Positions 7,867 through 15,711 of a stretch of DNA of 36,151 nt are shown here, piece after piece. Every line of letters begins with the position of its first letter. Within the stretch, counting starts at the first letter, position 1. Below the pieces are notes generated by a model. It worked only from the letters and a program-made list of their open reading frames with translations. It did no database searches and was not told the origin of the DNA. Origin of the DNA: Gallionella sp. (GTDB taxonomy: Bacteria; Pseudomonadota; Gammaproteobacteria; Burkholderiales; Gallionellaceae); contig PLBS01000072.1 of the NCBI GenBank assembly GCA_003134595.1, positions 710 through 36,860 of the forward strand, read 5' to 3'. A program made the position numbers and the translations under genes.

Positions 7867-9264
7867 ATGCAACAAGTACCCGATACCATGACCGCGATCG
7901 AGCGTCGCGCCAGCATTGGCTTGGCAAGCATCTATGGCCTGCGCATGCTGGGATTGTTCATCATCCTGCCGATCTTTGCCATTTATGCGCAACATCTGCC
8001 TGGCGGCGATAGCCATCTGTTGATAGGCATCGCGCTCGGCGCCTACGGATTGACCCAGGCGATCCTGCAAATCCCGGCCGGTTGGATGTCCGACCGCTAC
8101 GGGCGCAAGCCGGTGATCTACATCAGCCTGATATTGTTCGCGGTGGGCAGCTTCATCGCTGCTGATGCCAGCAACATCTACTGGATCATCATCGGGCGCG
8201 TGGTGCAGGGCGCGGGCGCGCTGAACGCGGCGGTGATGGCACTCACCGCCGATCTCACCCGCGAAGAAGTCCGCACCAAGGCGATGGCGATGATAGGCAT
8301 CACCATCGGCATCACCTTCTCGATCTCGATGGTCCTTTCGCCGATGCTCAACAATGTGTTCGGTGTGCCCGGCATCTTCGCGCTGACCGGCGTGCTGGCG
8401 CTGCTGGCGATGGGGGTGGTGAAATGGGTGATTCCCGATCCGGCGATCACGCGCTTCCACAGCGACACCGAAGCCAGTTGGGGGCATTTCGCTGAAGTGC
8501 TGCGCAACAAGGAATTATTGCGTCTCGATTTCGGCATCTTCTCGCTGCACGCGATCCTGATGTCGGTGTTCATGCAGGTGCCGTTCGTGCTCAAGCGCGA
8601 CGGGCTGGACGTGGGGCAGCATTGGTATGTCTATCTGCCGGTGATGCTGATCGCGTTCGCGCTGATGGTTCCACCCATCATCATCGCGGAAAAGAAGGCC
8701 AAGATGAAACAGATATTCATGCTGGCAATCTTTCTGGCGATGTGCGCACAAGCGCTGCTGATGTTCGGGCAAAACAGCTTGTGGGGCGTGTCCTTCGCAC
8801 TGCTGATCTTCTTTACCGCGTTCAACGTGCTGGAAGCCACGCTGCCCTCGATGATCAGCAAGATCGCGCCGCTGTCCGCCAAGGGCACCGCGATGGGCGT
8901 GTATAGCAGCGTGCAATTCCTCGGCGCGTTCTCCGGCGCGGCAGTGGGCGGCGCGTTGATGCAATATGTCGGCGGCAATGCAGTGTTCGTGCTCGCTATC
9001 GTGCTGCTGTTGCTGTGGCTGATCGTCGCATCCGGGATGAACCCTCCGGCAGCGGTGAGCACGAAGCTGTATCATTTGTCCGAAATGAATGAGGCGGCTG
9101 CGGTAGAATTGCAAAAGCAACTCGCGCAAGTGCAAGGCGTGCGTGAGGTGATGGTGATAGCGGCGGAGAACATCGCCTGCCTGAAAGTGGACATGCAGGG
9201 ATTTGATAAAGACGCAGTGGAACAACTCGTGACGACCCCTCCCCAACCCTCCCCACAAGTGTAG
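7867..9264 (+). CDS. yajR: MFS transporter with C-terminal ferredoxin-like domain, YajR-like
   Basis: About 465 residues with 12 predicted membrane helices. The N-terminal ERRASIGLASIYGLRMLGLF closely parallels the opening of E. coli YajR. Motif A is GWMSDRYGRKPV between helices 2 and 3, and GRVVQGAGALNAAVMALTADLTREEVRTKAMA matches the YajR/Bcr-type drug:proton antiporter group. After helix 12 the protein ends in about 65 soluble residues (NEAAAVELQKQLAQVQGVREVM through KVDMQGFDKDAVEQLV) with the beta-alpha-beta pattern of the YAM domain characteristic of YajR. The substrate is unknown. Starts at 7834, 7867 and 7888 are all in frame with no strong ribosome-binding site. The 7867 start is preferred by length; the downstream stop is certain. 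Confidence 0.85.
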   Translation: MQQVPDTMTAIERRASIGLASIYGLRMLGLFIILPIFAIYAQHLPGGDSHLLIGIALGAYGLTQAILQIPAGWMSDRYGRKPVIYISLILFAVGSFIAADASNIYWIIIGRVVQGAGALNAAVMALTADLTREEVRTKAMAMIGITIGITFSISMVLSPMLNNVFGVPGIFALTGVLALLAMGVVKWVIPDPAITRFHSDTEASWGHFAEVLRNKELLRLDFGIFSLHAILMSVFMQVPFVLKRDGLDVGQHWYVYLPVMLIAFALMVPPIIIAEKKAKMKQIFMLAIFLAMCAQALLMFGQNSLWGVSFALLIFFTAFNVLEATLPSMISKIAPLSAKGTAMGVYSSVQFLGAFSGAAVGGALMQYVGGNAVFVLAIVLLLLWLIVASGMNPPAAVSTKLYHLSEMNEAAAVELQKQLAQVQGVREVMVIAAENIACLKVDMQGFDKDAVEQLVTTPPQPSPQV

Positions 9265-9306
9265 AGGGGCAATCGTGAAAAACGTAGAACCTGAAAGGAG
9301 AGCAAC

Positions 9307-9771
9307 ATGTCGGTGAACAAAGTAATCCTGATAGGCCGCCTCGGCAAAGACCCGGAAACCCGCTACATGACCAGCGGCGAAGCAGTGACCAACGCCACGC
9401 TGGCGACTTCCGAAAACTGGAAGGACAAGAGCGGCGAGAAGCAGGAAAAAACCGAATGGCATAACCTGGTGTTCTACCGCCGCCTCGCCGAGATCGCCGG
9501 AGAATATCTGAAGAAGGGCTCGCAGATCTTCGTCGAAGGCAAACTGCAAACGCGCAAGTGGCAGGACAAGGAAGGCAAGGACCGCTACACCACCGAGATT
9601 GTGGTCAACGAAATGACCATGCTGGGCGGGAAGTCGTCCGGCAGCGGCAGTTTCGAAGTGGTGGAAAACAAACCGGCTGCATCATCATCCGGCAGCGCCG
9701 CAGCGCCAGCCAAGGCGGCACCGGCAGCGAAGGGCAGCTTCGATAATTTCGACGACGATATTCCGTTCTAG
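9307..9771 (+). CDS. ssb: Single-stranded DNA-binding protein
   Basis: 154 residues. The OB fold fills residues 1-110 ([61 protein letters not shown]), followed by a flexible Ala/Ser/Gly linker and the acidic tip [10 protein letters not shown], which binds partner proteins such as Pol III chi, RecQ and PriA. AAAGGAG lies five to six bases upstream of the ATG. It follows the YajR-like gene by 42 bases on the same strand, so co-transcription is possible. This is a housekeeping gene acting in replication, repair and recombination. Confidence 0.97.
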   Translation: MSVNKVILIGRLGKDPETRYMTSGEAVTNATLATSENWKDKSGEKQEKTEWHNLVFYRRLAEIAGEYLKKGSQIFVEGKLQTRKWQDKEGKDRYTTEIVVNEMTMLGGKSSGSGSFEVVENKPAASSSGSAAAPAKAAPAAKGSFDNFDDDIPF

Positions 9772-9846
9772 ATCAGATAATTTAGCAACATCACTCCCTC
9801 CCCCTTGCATGGGGAATATGCCACTGAATTCTGGAGTGTGCAAAGT

Positions 9847-10371
9847 TCAAACCTTCGCCAGATAAGCGGCGAGTTGGTCCATCGTCCCACCCCAGCCCTT
9901 CTGCATTGATTCGAACCCGCCCTCGAAAGTCTCGCGCTCTTCCTCTGTAGCGTTCAGCGGTACCCAGCGCACGGTAACAGTCGTTTTGCCTGCATGCTCG
10001 GCGAAGGTGATCGTGCTCAGCATTTCCAGCGGCCAGGTCGGACTCATCGGGTGCCGGGTCACGCCTCCGTTCTTATCCGAAAAGGAATTGATGAAGACGA
10101 TACGCTCGGGCTTCACGATTTCGCGATAAACGAACTTGCCCCACATGTCGTCCCCGTCGGGGGAACGGATGCAGTAGTGATAGCTGCCGCCAGGGCGGAA
10201 ATCCATCTTGCTGTAAACCCCCTTGAAGTCTTTGGGTCCCCACCAGCGCTGCATGTGCTCTGGGTCGGTCCACACCTTGAACATAAACTCACGCGGCACA
10301 TCGAACTCGCGCGAGATGATAAATTCCCGAACCGCCGACTCCGCAGTGTGACTATTTTTCGTTGTGGTCAT
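9847..10371 (-). CDS. Single-domain SRPBCC (AHSA1-like) protein
   Basis: 174 residues with one START/Bet v 1-like AHSA1 domain: REFDVPREFMFKVWTDPEHM, the WWGPKDF motif, DFRPGGSYHY, VYREIVKPERIVF and, at the C-terminus, EGGFESMQKGWGGTMDQLAAYL. The fold makes a hydrophobic cavity that may bind a small ligand; members are often in operons led by ArsR regulators. It is the last gene of a three-gene operon, 12 bases after the triple-domain protein, and looks like a fourth copy of the same domain. The ligand is unknown. Confidence 0.85.
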   Translation of the reverse strand: MTTTKNSHTAESAVREFIISREFDVPREFMFKVWTDPEHMQRWWGPKDFKGVYSKMDFRPGGSYHYCIRSPDGDDMWGKFVYREIVKPERIVFINSFSDKNGGVTRHPMSPTWPLEMLSTITFAEHAGKTTVTVRWVPLNATEEERETFEGGFESMQKGWGGTMDQLAAYLAKV

Positions 10372-10383
10372 GGCTTTTTCCTC

Positions 10384-11847
10384 TCAAGTATTTGCCAGAT
10401 CTTCGGCGAGTCGATCCAGCATTTCGATCCAGCCCTGCTCGGTCCCTTCGCGCTCTTCGACCGACACCGGGATGGTGTGCCGCAGCGTGAGCTTGGTCTT
10501 GCCTTCATGCTCTTCGAAGGTCACGGTCACAAGAGTTTCGGCCGGGTGGCTGGCGCTCATGCCGTAGTGCGCGGGAGGGGCCGGATTGCCTTCCTCATCC
10601 GCAAAGCTGTCGGTGTAGACGAGGAGCGAAGACGCTATGATTTCGCGATAGACACCTATGCCCCAGATGTCGCGGCCCTCGGGCATTCGCATGCAGTAGT
10701 GAAACTTACCACCCGGGCGTAGGTCGATCTTGCAGAAAGGCGTCGTGCAGCCTTTCGGCGCCCACCAGCGCATCAGGTGTACGGGCTCCGTCCACGCCCT
10801 GAACACCAGCTCGCGCGGCGCATTGAGGACGCGCGTGATGTTGATTTCGCGGTCGGCGGTGTTTGCCACGTGCGTCTGCAGGCGATCCAGGCTTTGCGCC
10901 CATCCCTCGCTCATCCCCATCTTCACCATCGCGTCGCGAATCGCGGCTGATTCAAAACGGGTGCGGACCGTGAGCAATGTCTTGCCGCCGCGCTCTTCGA
11001 AGGTCACCGTCTGGAGCATCATCCCGACGGTATTTCGGTCTTCCTTCTGACGGTTCGGTTTCACCATATCGTGCCACGCATCAGGGTGTTCGGAACAATC
11101 GAGAGTCATGACGAGCCGCTCGGGTTTGATGATTTCGCGATACTCGCCCTTGATCGGGTAGTCGGTGCCATCGGGGCCACGCATGACAATGCGATGAGCG
11201 CCGCCCGGCCGTAGGTCCATCTCGCAGACGGGGTTCGTAAATCCCTCCGGTCCCCACCATTGCGCCAACTGCCTGGGATCGGTCCACGCGCTGAACACTA
11301 ATTCACGCGGTGCATCGAATTCGCGCGAGATGACGAACTCCCGATCAATCGATCCATTGGCAGCCTTGTTCGCCAGGAACTCTGCCAGACGCGCCAGCGT
11401 TTGTTTCCCGCCTTCTATCGCGTTATAGACTTTAACTGTCGTGTCACGCGCCTCGACTGTCGGGAAGACCGCTCGTATGGTCACTCTGGTCTGGTTGCCC
11501 AGCACCTCGAAAGTCCACGTCGCATCGAATTGCACGTCGGGGTCACCCTTGCTGCTGCCGCCATGCAAAAACTCGATGCGCTCCGGTTTGACGATGGCGG
11601 TGAAGGTGCTGAAGTTGGGATAGTCCTTGCCATCGGGGCCGTGCATGATGTGCTTCCACACGCCACCCACACGGAAATCCATTTTTTCCAAAGTATTGGT
11701 GAAGCCGTTCGGCCCCCACCAGTTCACCACGTGCTTCGGGTTGGTCATCGCCTCCCACACCAGTTCGCGCGGCGCATCGACGATGCGCGTGATGACCATC
11801 TCGCGGTTGGCGGTGTTTAAAGTATCATTTTTTATTCTTGCGTCCAT
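10384..11847 (-). CDS. Three tandem SRPBCC (AHSA1-like) domains in one protein
   Basis: 487 residues made of three complete AHSA1-like domains at about 15-161, 168-329 and 332-487. Each opens with a strand of the form (V/I)(T/S)R(I/E/V)xxAPRELV. Each has the WW(G/A)P motif (W43-W44, W198-W199, W361-W362), a DxRxGG strand (58-62, 211-216, 375-380), a KPER-type or equivalent turn, and a C-terminal helix. Family members normally carry one domain. The linkers are only 3-7 residues. The start overlaps the ArsR gene by 23 bases, implying translational coupling. The third domain and the 174-residue downstream protein share the FHYCMRMPEGRDIWG / YHYCIRSPDGDDMWG strand, suggesting recent duplication within the operon. 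Function is unknown beyond probable ligand binding. Confidence 0.88.
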   Translation of the reverse strand: MDARIKNDTLNTANREMVITRIVDAPRELVWEAMTNPKHVVNWWGPNGFTNTLEKMDFRVGGVWKHIMHGPDGKDYPNFSTFTAIVKPERIEFLHGGSSKGDPDVQFDATWTFEVLGNQTRVTIRAVFPTVEARDTTVKVYNAIEGGKQTLARLAEFLANKAANGSIDREFVISREFDAPRELVFSAWTDPRQLAQWWGPEGFTNPVCEMDLRPGGAHRIVMRGPDGTDYPIKGEYREIIKPERLVMTLDCSEHPDAWHDMVKPNRQKEDRNTVGMMLQTVTFEERGGKTLLTVRTRFESAAIRDAMVKMGMSEGWAQSLDRLQTHVANTADREINITRVLNAPRELVFRAWTEPVHLMRWWAPKGCTTPFCKIDLRPGGKFHYCMRMPEGRDIWGIGVYREIIASSLLVYTDSFADEEGNPAPPAHYGMSASHPAETLVTVTFEEHEGKTKLTLRHTIPVSVEEREGTEQGWIEMLDRLAEDLANT

Positions 11848-12181
11848 TTTTCCTCTCCTTCTTTTGCATGGTTTTCAGATAGGCATCCAGGCGGTCGAAA
11901 CTCTGTTCCCAGAACTGACGGTACTGCTCTATAAAATCGGCGGCCTGGTGCAGCGGCATTGCATTGAGCTGGCATGGCCGCCACTGCGCCTGGCGGCTGC
12001 GCGTGATCAGGCCGGCGCGCTCCAGCACCTTGAGGTGTTTGGTCACGGCGGGAGTGGTCATCTCGAATGGCGCTGCGAGTTCGGTGACCGATGTCTCGCC
12101 CGAGGCCAGACGCGCGAGAATCGCGCGGCGTGTCGGATCGGAGAGTGCAGCGAAGGTGGCGCTCAGGTGGTCGGACAGCAT
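11825..12181 (-). CDS. ArsR-family winged-helix repressor
   Basis: 118 residues with an ArsR/SmtB winged helix (about residues 5-85): FAALSDPTRRAILARLASGE, SVTELAAPFEMTTPAVTKHL (recognition helix) and KVLERAGLITRSRQAQWRPC. The metal-binding ELCVCDL-type motif of metal sensors is absent; ELAAPFEM stands in that place, as in the subgroup paired with AHSA1 proteins. The C-terminus is a very basic tail (KKERKNGRKNKK). It heads the operon with the two SRPBCC proteins and probably represses it from the palindrome just upstream. The inducer is unknown but may be a small organic ligand rather than a metal. Confidence 0.9.
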   Translation of the reverse strand: MLSDHLSATFAALSDPTRRAILARLASGETSVTELAAPFEMTTPAVTKHLKVLERAGLITRSRQAQWRPCQLNAMPLHQAADFIEQYRQFWEQSFDRLDAYLKTMQKKERKNGRKNKK

Positions 12182-12203
12182 ATATGGAAGCCTGTTTACT
12201 TAA

Positions 12204-12245
12204 TTAACCAGATGGTAAAGTACAACGATGTAGTTTAGTTGTCAA
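12204..12245 (-). promoter_or_regulatory. Promoter and likely ArsR operator of the SRPBCC operon
   Basis: On the minus strand TTGACA (12240-12245) is a perfect -35. After 17 bases comes TACTTT (12217-12222) as -10. An imperfect palindrome, TTAACC-AGAT-GGTAAA on the plus strand (12204-12219), overlaps the -10 and the expected start site, 23 bases before the arsR start codon. The position is ideal for autorepression by the ArsR product. Confidence 0.6.
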
Positions 12246-12622
12246 GAGACTTTCTTATCGGATATGGGGGGTTGGTGACAGTTTGTTGCGCATATATATG
12301 CAACTTCCAGCGTTATCTGAAAAGGGTGTGATGCGAAGTGAACGGAGGAAGACTGCGCCAGAGGCAGGTACTGGTGAGGGAAGCCTAAGTGTCTTAACTG
12401 CCATGCGCAAAAATTCTCGATAGCAGAACTTCAAGTTTTATTCCCATTTTTTCCGTCGCCTTAATCTAATTTCGCCTGTCTGTACTATAATGAACATAAG
12501 GATATACGAATGTGAGAAAGCACAATAAAACAATGAGATAAATGAAGCCGTATATGTCGAGATTTTGAATAGCATAATTTGATTGGTTCGAACAGTAACT
12601 GATTGGTAGAGAAGAGGTTTAC
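12246..12622. other. AT-rich spacer before the acyltransferase gene
   Basis: No gene of useful length is supported. It contains a small hairpin (GTTGC and GCAAC flanking an ATATATAT core, near 12285-12304) and a perfect TATAAT at 12486-12491 without a matching -35. The TATAAT may be the acyltransferase promoter, with a leader of about 125 bases. The base composition is noticeably more AT-rich than the operon to the left. Confidence 0.35.
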
Positions 12623-13687
12623 ATGTTTGAGGGTCGTTCCAAGCTAGGTTATATCCCGGCACTAGACGGTCTGCGTGGAATGGCCATTATAGGGGTCATG
12701 ATCTACCATGCCGGTATATTGAAAGGTGGTTCTATCGGCGTGGATATGTTCTTCGTGTTGAGCGGCTTTCTGATCACATCATTGCTAATATCAGAATTCG
12801 ACGGTTACGGGTCCATTAACCTTAAGAACTTTTACATCCGGCGAATACTGCGACTTGCTCCAGCATTAATTGTCATGCTGATTGTGTATTGCCTTGCCAG
12901 TTTTGTAGTGTTGAGCGAAGAAAAAGCTAACAGGAATTACATTGATGCCCTGATTTCTGTTGCGTATCTTACAAATTGGGCAAGAGCATTTTCAATACAC
13001 CCCCCCGATTTTCTTGGGCACACATGGTCGCTCTCAATAGAGGAGCAGTTTTACATTGTTTGGCCGACCGTTCTGGTTTTGCTGCTCAGACTATCAAATA
13101 AACGGCATCATATATTGGTTGTTGCGGCTTCCACCGCACTGCTTTCATGGATGCTTAGATTGTATCTGTCCATGAATGGCTCATCACCTATACGCCTATA
13201 TAACGGTTTGGACACTAGAGCAGATGCCCTCATGGTTGGTTGCACTCTTGGAGTAGTGCTGGTTTCTGGGCTGGGGAGTGAAAATGCATACAAAACACTT
13301 CAGAAACATCTTGTGATTTTGGGCCCTCTTTCAATGATAGGACTTCTGACTTTCTCAGTTATTGTTTATTGGGGTGATCCATGGATGTTTCATTATGGAT
13401 ATTTTATAGTTGAACTGCTGACGGCGGTTTTAGTTCTTGATTTACTAATTAACCAGAAAAGCATCATTAGAAAACTCTTGGTAACGAGATGGTTGGTTTG
13501 GGTAGGGTCAATTTCGTATGGTTTGTACATTTGGCATTTTCCAATCTATCGGACTCTACATGCAATGGGAGTTCGCGGCTCGACCTTTATTGTTCTTAGC
13601 CTATTCATTTCCTTTACCATTGCTACGCTTTCATACTATGCAATGGAAAAGCCAATTCTGAAATTCAAGAAGCGATTTGTCAGTTGA
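12623..13687 (+). CDS. Acyltransferase family 3 (OafA/YrhL-like) membrane protein
   Basis: 354 residues with about ten hydrophobic helices. The N-terminal YIPALDGLRGMAIIGVMIYH carries the conserved RG and H of membrane O-acyltransferases; SIGVDMFFVLSGFLITSLLI and NFYIRRILRLAPALI match the next family blocks; GHTWSLSIEEQFYIVWP is the central signature. Such enzymes move acetyl or other acyl groups onto O-antigen, exopolysaccharide or other surface glycans at the inner membrane. AAGAGG lies five bases upstream of the ATG. No SGNH domain is fused. The gene is visibly more AT-rich than its neighbours and lies alone in spacer DNA, suggesting horizontal acquisition. The acyl acceptor is unknown. 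Confidence 0.9.
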   Translation: MFEGRSKLGYIPALDGLRGMAIIGVMIYHAGILKGGSIGVDMFFVLSGFLITSLLISEFDGYGSINLKNFYIRRILRLAPALIVMLIVYCLASFVVLSEEKANRNYIDALISVAYLTNWARAFSIHPPDFLGHTWSLSIEEQFYIVWPTVLVLLLRLSNKRHHILVVAASTALLSWMLRLYLSMNGSSPIRLYNGLDTRADALMVGCTLGVVLVSGLGSENAYKTLQKHLVILGPLSMIGLLTFSVIVYWGDPWMFHYGYFIVELLTAVLVLDLLINQKSIIRKLLVTRWLVWVGSISYGLYIWHFPIYRTLHAMGVRGSTFIVLSLFISFTIATLSYYAMEKPILKFKKRFVS

Positions 13688-14257
13688 AACATCGATCAAT
13701 AGTATGTAATGCGGAGCCAGTCAGTTTGTGAGGCTTGCTACCCGAATATTATGATTTATTTAGGCATGTGATTCAGTATACGAAATACTGGTCTGCTATC
13801 AGAATGGTATTGGGAGAAAGTGATATCAAGAGAACCTTGTCCCCATCCACTTTAAAGGTGCATTCATTTTAACCGTACTACCACTGAAAGTGGCTTGGGT
13901 AATGTAGAAAAGGAGAATGTACTTAACTTGACTGTCTGCTTTTCGCAACCCTGACAGTCTAATATTTGTCGAAAGCCGCAGGTCACATTTGATAGTTGCC
14001 TGCCTAAGAGCGGAAGGTCGAGTTAATAAACGACTTTTGCCAGTTCTCAGCATTATCTCTTCGAGGTTCTAATAGAGGAGCCTTGGGGTCGGAGCGCCAT
14101 TCCTTCAGTACCCTAGTCGGATTGTTCTGGCAGGAATGAAGTTGTCGATGAAAAATATTTCAACGACGGTATTTGGTTTGCAATACTGGCACCATTGATT
14201 AAAATATTCTGTCCATAGTTGTATTCACTTGCAAGTTGTAATCAAAGGAGAAATGCG
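13688..14257. other. 570-bp AT-rich spacer, no supported gene
   Basis: Short open frames exist on both strands, but none has a ribosome-binding site together with recognisable protein features. A minor inverted repeat, CTGTC and GACAG, occurs near 13930-13955. The last bases hold AAAGGAG for the VOC gene. The segment may be decayed sequence continuing the AT-rich patch of the acyltransferase. Confidence 0.35.
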
Positions 14258-14629
14258 ATGACAAACAATCCTGTCGGCTGGTTTGAGATTTATGTGCAAG
14301 ACATTGACCGTGCGAAGCGGTTTTACGAATCAGTCTTCCAGCTCAAGCTGGAGAAGCTGAATAGCCCGGGAATGGAGATGTGGAGTTTTCCGATGGCTAT
14401 GGATCGAATGGGTTCCTCTGGTGCCTTGGTCAAAATGGAAGGCTTTCCTTCCGGAGGAAATAGCACATTGGTTTACTTTAGTTGTCCGGATTGCGCCATT
14501 GAAGCGGGCCGTGTTGTGGCTTCTGGCGGGCGCATTCAACGAGAGAAAATGTCAATCGGCCAGTACGGTTTCATTGCCCTGGCTTTTGACACCGAGGGTA
14601 ATATGTTTGGCTTGCATTCAATGCAATAG
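14258..14629 (+). CDS. VOC-family (glyoxalase/bleomycin-resistance fold) protein
   Basis: 123 residues, a single VOC half: VGWFEIYVQDIDRAKRFYES at the N-terminus is the typical opening beta-alpha unit, SSGALVKMEGF is the middle strand, and YGFIALAFDTEGNMFGLHS is the closing strand with the conserved DxEGNxxGLH. This subgroup (like E. coli YdcJ-neighbour and PhnB-type small proteins) is metal-dependent or a ligand binder; the reaction is not known. The start is set by AAAGGAG seven bases ahead of this ATG; an in-frame ATG 39 bases upstream lacks one. It is monocistronic. Confidence 0.85.
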   Translation: MTNNPVGWFEIYVQDIDRAKRFYESVFQLKLEKLNSPGMEMWSFPMAMDRMGSSGALVKMEGFPSGGNSTLVYFSCPDCAIEAGRVVASGGRIQREKMSIGQYGFIALAFDTEGNMFGLHSMQ

Positions 14630-14706
14630 CGTCCGTAGCCAATAAGTCACTTTGGTATCACGACGATTTGGGGACGGAGTGAGCCGATCCGGGTTTTTTC
14701 GTACAC

Positions 14707-14835
14707 TCAACCATCACGGGCTTTCTTTGCTTTTTCCCTCGCACCATCATGCCAGCAAACCGGACAAGTATCTGCACCGCGATATTTGTGCCCACGACTA
14801 CACGTTTTCCATCCACCGCGATTTGCTTTCGGCAT
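14707..14835 (-). CDS. 42-residue zinc-ribbon-like small protein
   Basis: Found by reading the spacer. The product begins MPKANRGGWKTCSRGHKYRG and continues ADTCPVCWHD, then a basic tail (GAREKAKKARDG). Cys12, His16, Cys24 and Cys27 form a plausible zinc knuckle of the pattern C-x3-H-x7-C-x2-C. Small proteins with a TCSRGHKYRG / CPVCW layout are, to my recollection, recurrent in proteobacterial genomes, but I cannot name the family with certainty. GGAG lies six bases before the ATG. It is encoded alone, opposite to the VOC gene. It might bind nucleic acid or a protein partner. The RBS, Cys/His spacing and basic composition argue that it is real. Confidence 0.55.
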   Translation of the reverse strand: MPKANRGGWKTCSRGHKYRGADTCPVCWHDGAREKAKKARDG

Positions 14836-14964
14836 GGCTAACTCCATTCATCTTGACGTTCAAGTTGCGTAGCATTGGAAGTTCGGACATTGGGGATAGC
14901 GCCCAATCACTTTCGTTCATGGTTCGTCCATCATGCAATCCATGATGATTTCACATCGCTGGTT

Positions 14965-15099
14965 TTACTTGGAGAAATGAAAAGTCTGCCCAAAAAAATG
15001 TGACAACAGGGACATGCCCCAGTCGCTTGATATACCTGCAAGAACAACTATTAACACGAATATAAAAATCGATACGATAACGACCATTTTGTCTTTCAC
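14965..15099 (-). CDS. 44-residue single-helix membrane peptide (putative)
   Basis: GTG start with GGAG 11 bases upstream. The product begins VKDKMVVIVSIFIFVLIVVL and continues AGISSDWGMSLLSHFFGQTF then HFSK. One strong transmembrane helix spans about residues 5-22 after a charged N-terminus, the layout of bacterial small membrane peptides. It lies 66 bases downstream of, and on the same strand as, the BamE-like lipoprotein gene, so it could be the third gene of that unit. An internal ATG (codon 5) is an alternative start. No homologue is recognised. Confidence 0.4.
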   Translation of the reverse strand: MKDKMVVIVSIFIFVLIVVLAGISSDWGMSLLSHFFGQTFHFSK

Positions 15100-15165
15100 G
15101 ATGCTTTCTTCTCCAAAAAATTAAAGGGCCAAGGTCAAACTGTTTGGGTTATCCGGGATGAATAA

Positions 15166-15693
15166 TCATTTGGCGTGCGCACACACACAACTTCCATCAG
15201 GGCCGCAAAGCCCCATTTGAGACTCGGTCAGACTCATGGTTGAGCGCACTACTTCTTTGCTGTCATCGAACAGGACGTCGAAGCGAGCCGGTCCATTCCA
15301 TTCGTCGCAGTAGCGCCATTCCCACACCAGTTCATCGCGTGCCTTGAAGTTAGCGGTTGCTGACGATTCCGATGGACCCAGAATGTGGAGCACCTGGGTC
15401 TTGGTCATGTCGGGGCGAATGCGCGAAAAAGTTTTCATGTCCATTACATTCTCAATGCGTTGCATCTTGCCATCCGATCCGATTTGCACCATGAACGTGT
15501 GAATACCTCGAGGGTAGGCGAGTTGCTGGGAACCGTCTGGATCTTGCCAGCGCATCGCCGGGTTGCCCATGATGCGTACCACATCCTCAAGCCGGGATTC
15601 GCTAGGCTTGAGGCCTGTTCCGCTATAAGAAGCACAGGCGACCAGTATAAACGCTGACAGTATCGGTATAAAAAGCCTCATGCCATCTTTCAT
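15166..15693 (-). CDS. Lipoprotein with two BamE/SmpA-like repeats
   Basis: 175 residues. A lipoprotein signal (FIPILSAFILVAC, lipidation Cys20) is followed by two similar SmpA/BamE-like modules: residues ~28-65 (SRLEDVVRIMGNPAMRWQDP ... QQLAYPRG) and ~90-130 (IRPDMTKTQVLHILGPSESS ... ELVWEWRYCD). BamE-fold proteins are outer-membrane lipoproteins that help assemble beta-barrels; this one is a distinct member, as BamE itself has one module. Four Cys residues near the C-terminus (CDEWNG, LCGPDGSCVCAH) may form disulfides or bind metal. It follows the His-tailed periplasmic protein gene by 18 bases, so they likely form an operon. Confidence 0.78.
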   Translation of the reverse strand: MKDGMRLFIPILSAFILVACASYSGTGLKPSESRLEDVVRIMGNPAMRWQDPDGSQQLAYPRGIHTFMVQIGSDGKMQRIENVMDMKTFSRIRPDMTKTQVLHILGPSESSATANFKARDELVWEWRYCDEWNGPARFDVLFDDSKEVVRSTMSLTESQMGLCGPDGSCVCAHAK

Positions 15694-15711
15694 GCACCTC
15701 GCACCTGGTAT

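Noticed and set aside
13826-14053. A 75-residue minus-strand frame in the AT-rich spacer
   Set aside because: There is no Shine-Dalgarno sequence, membrane segment or motif; it looks like chance in non-coding DNA.
14652-14945. A 97-residue plus-strand open frame after the VOC gene
   Set aside because: It has no ribosome-binding site or recognisable features, and it lies opposite the better-supported zinc-ribbon-like gene on the minus strand.
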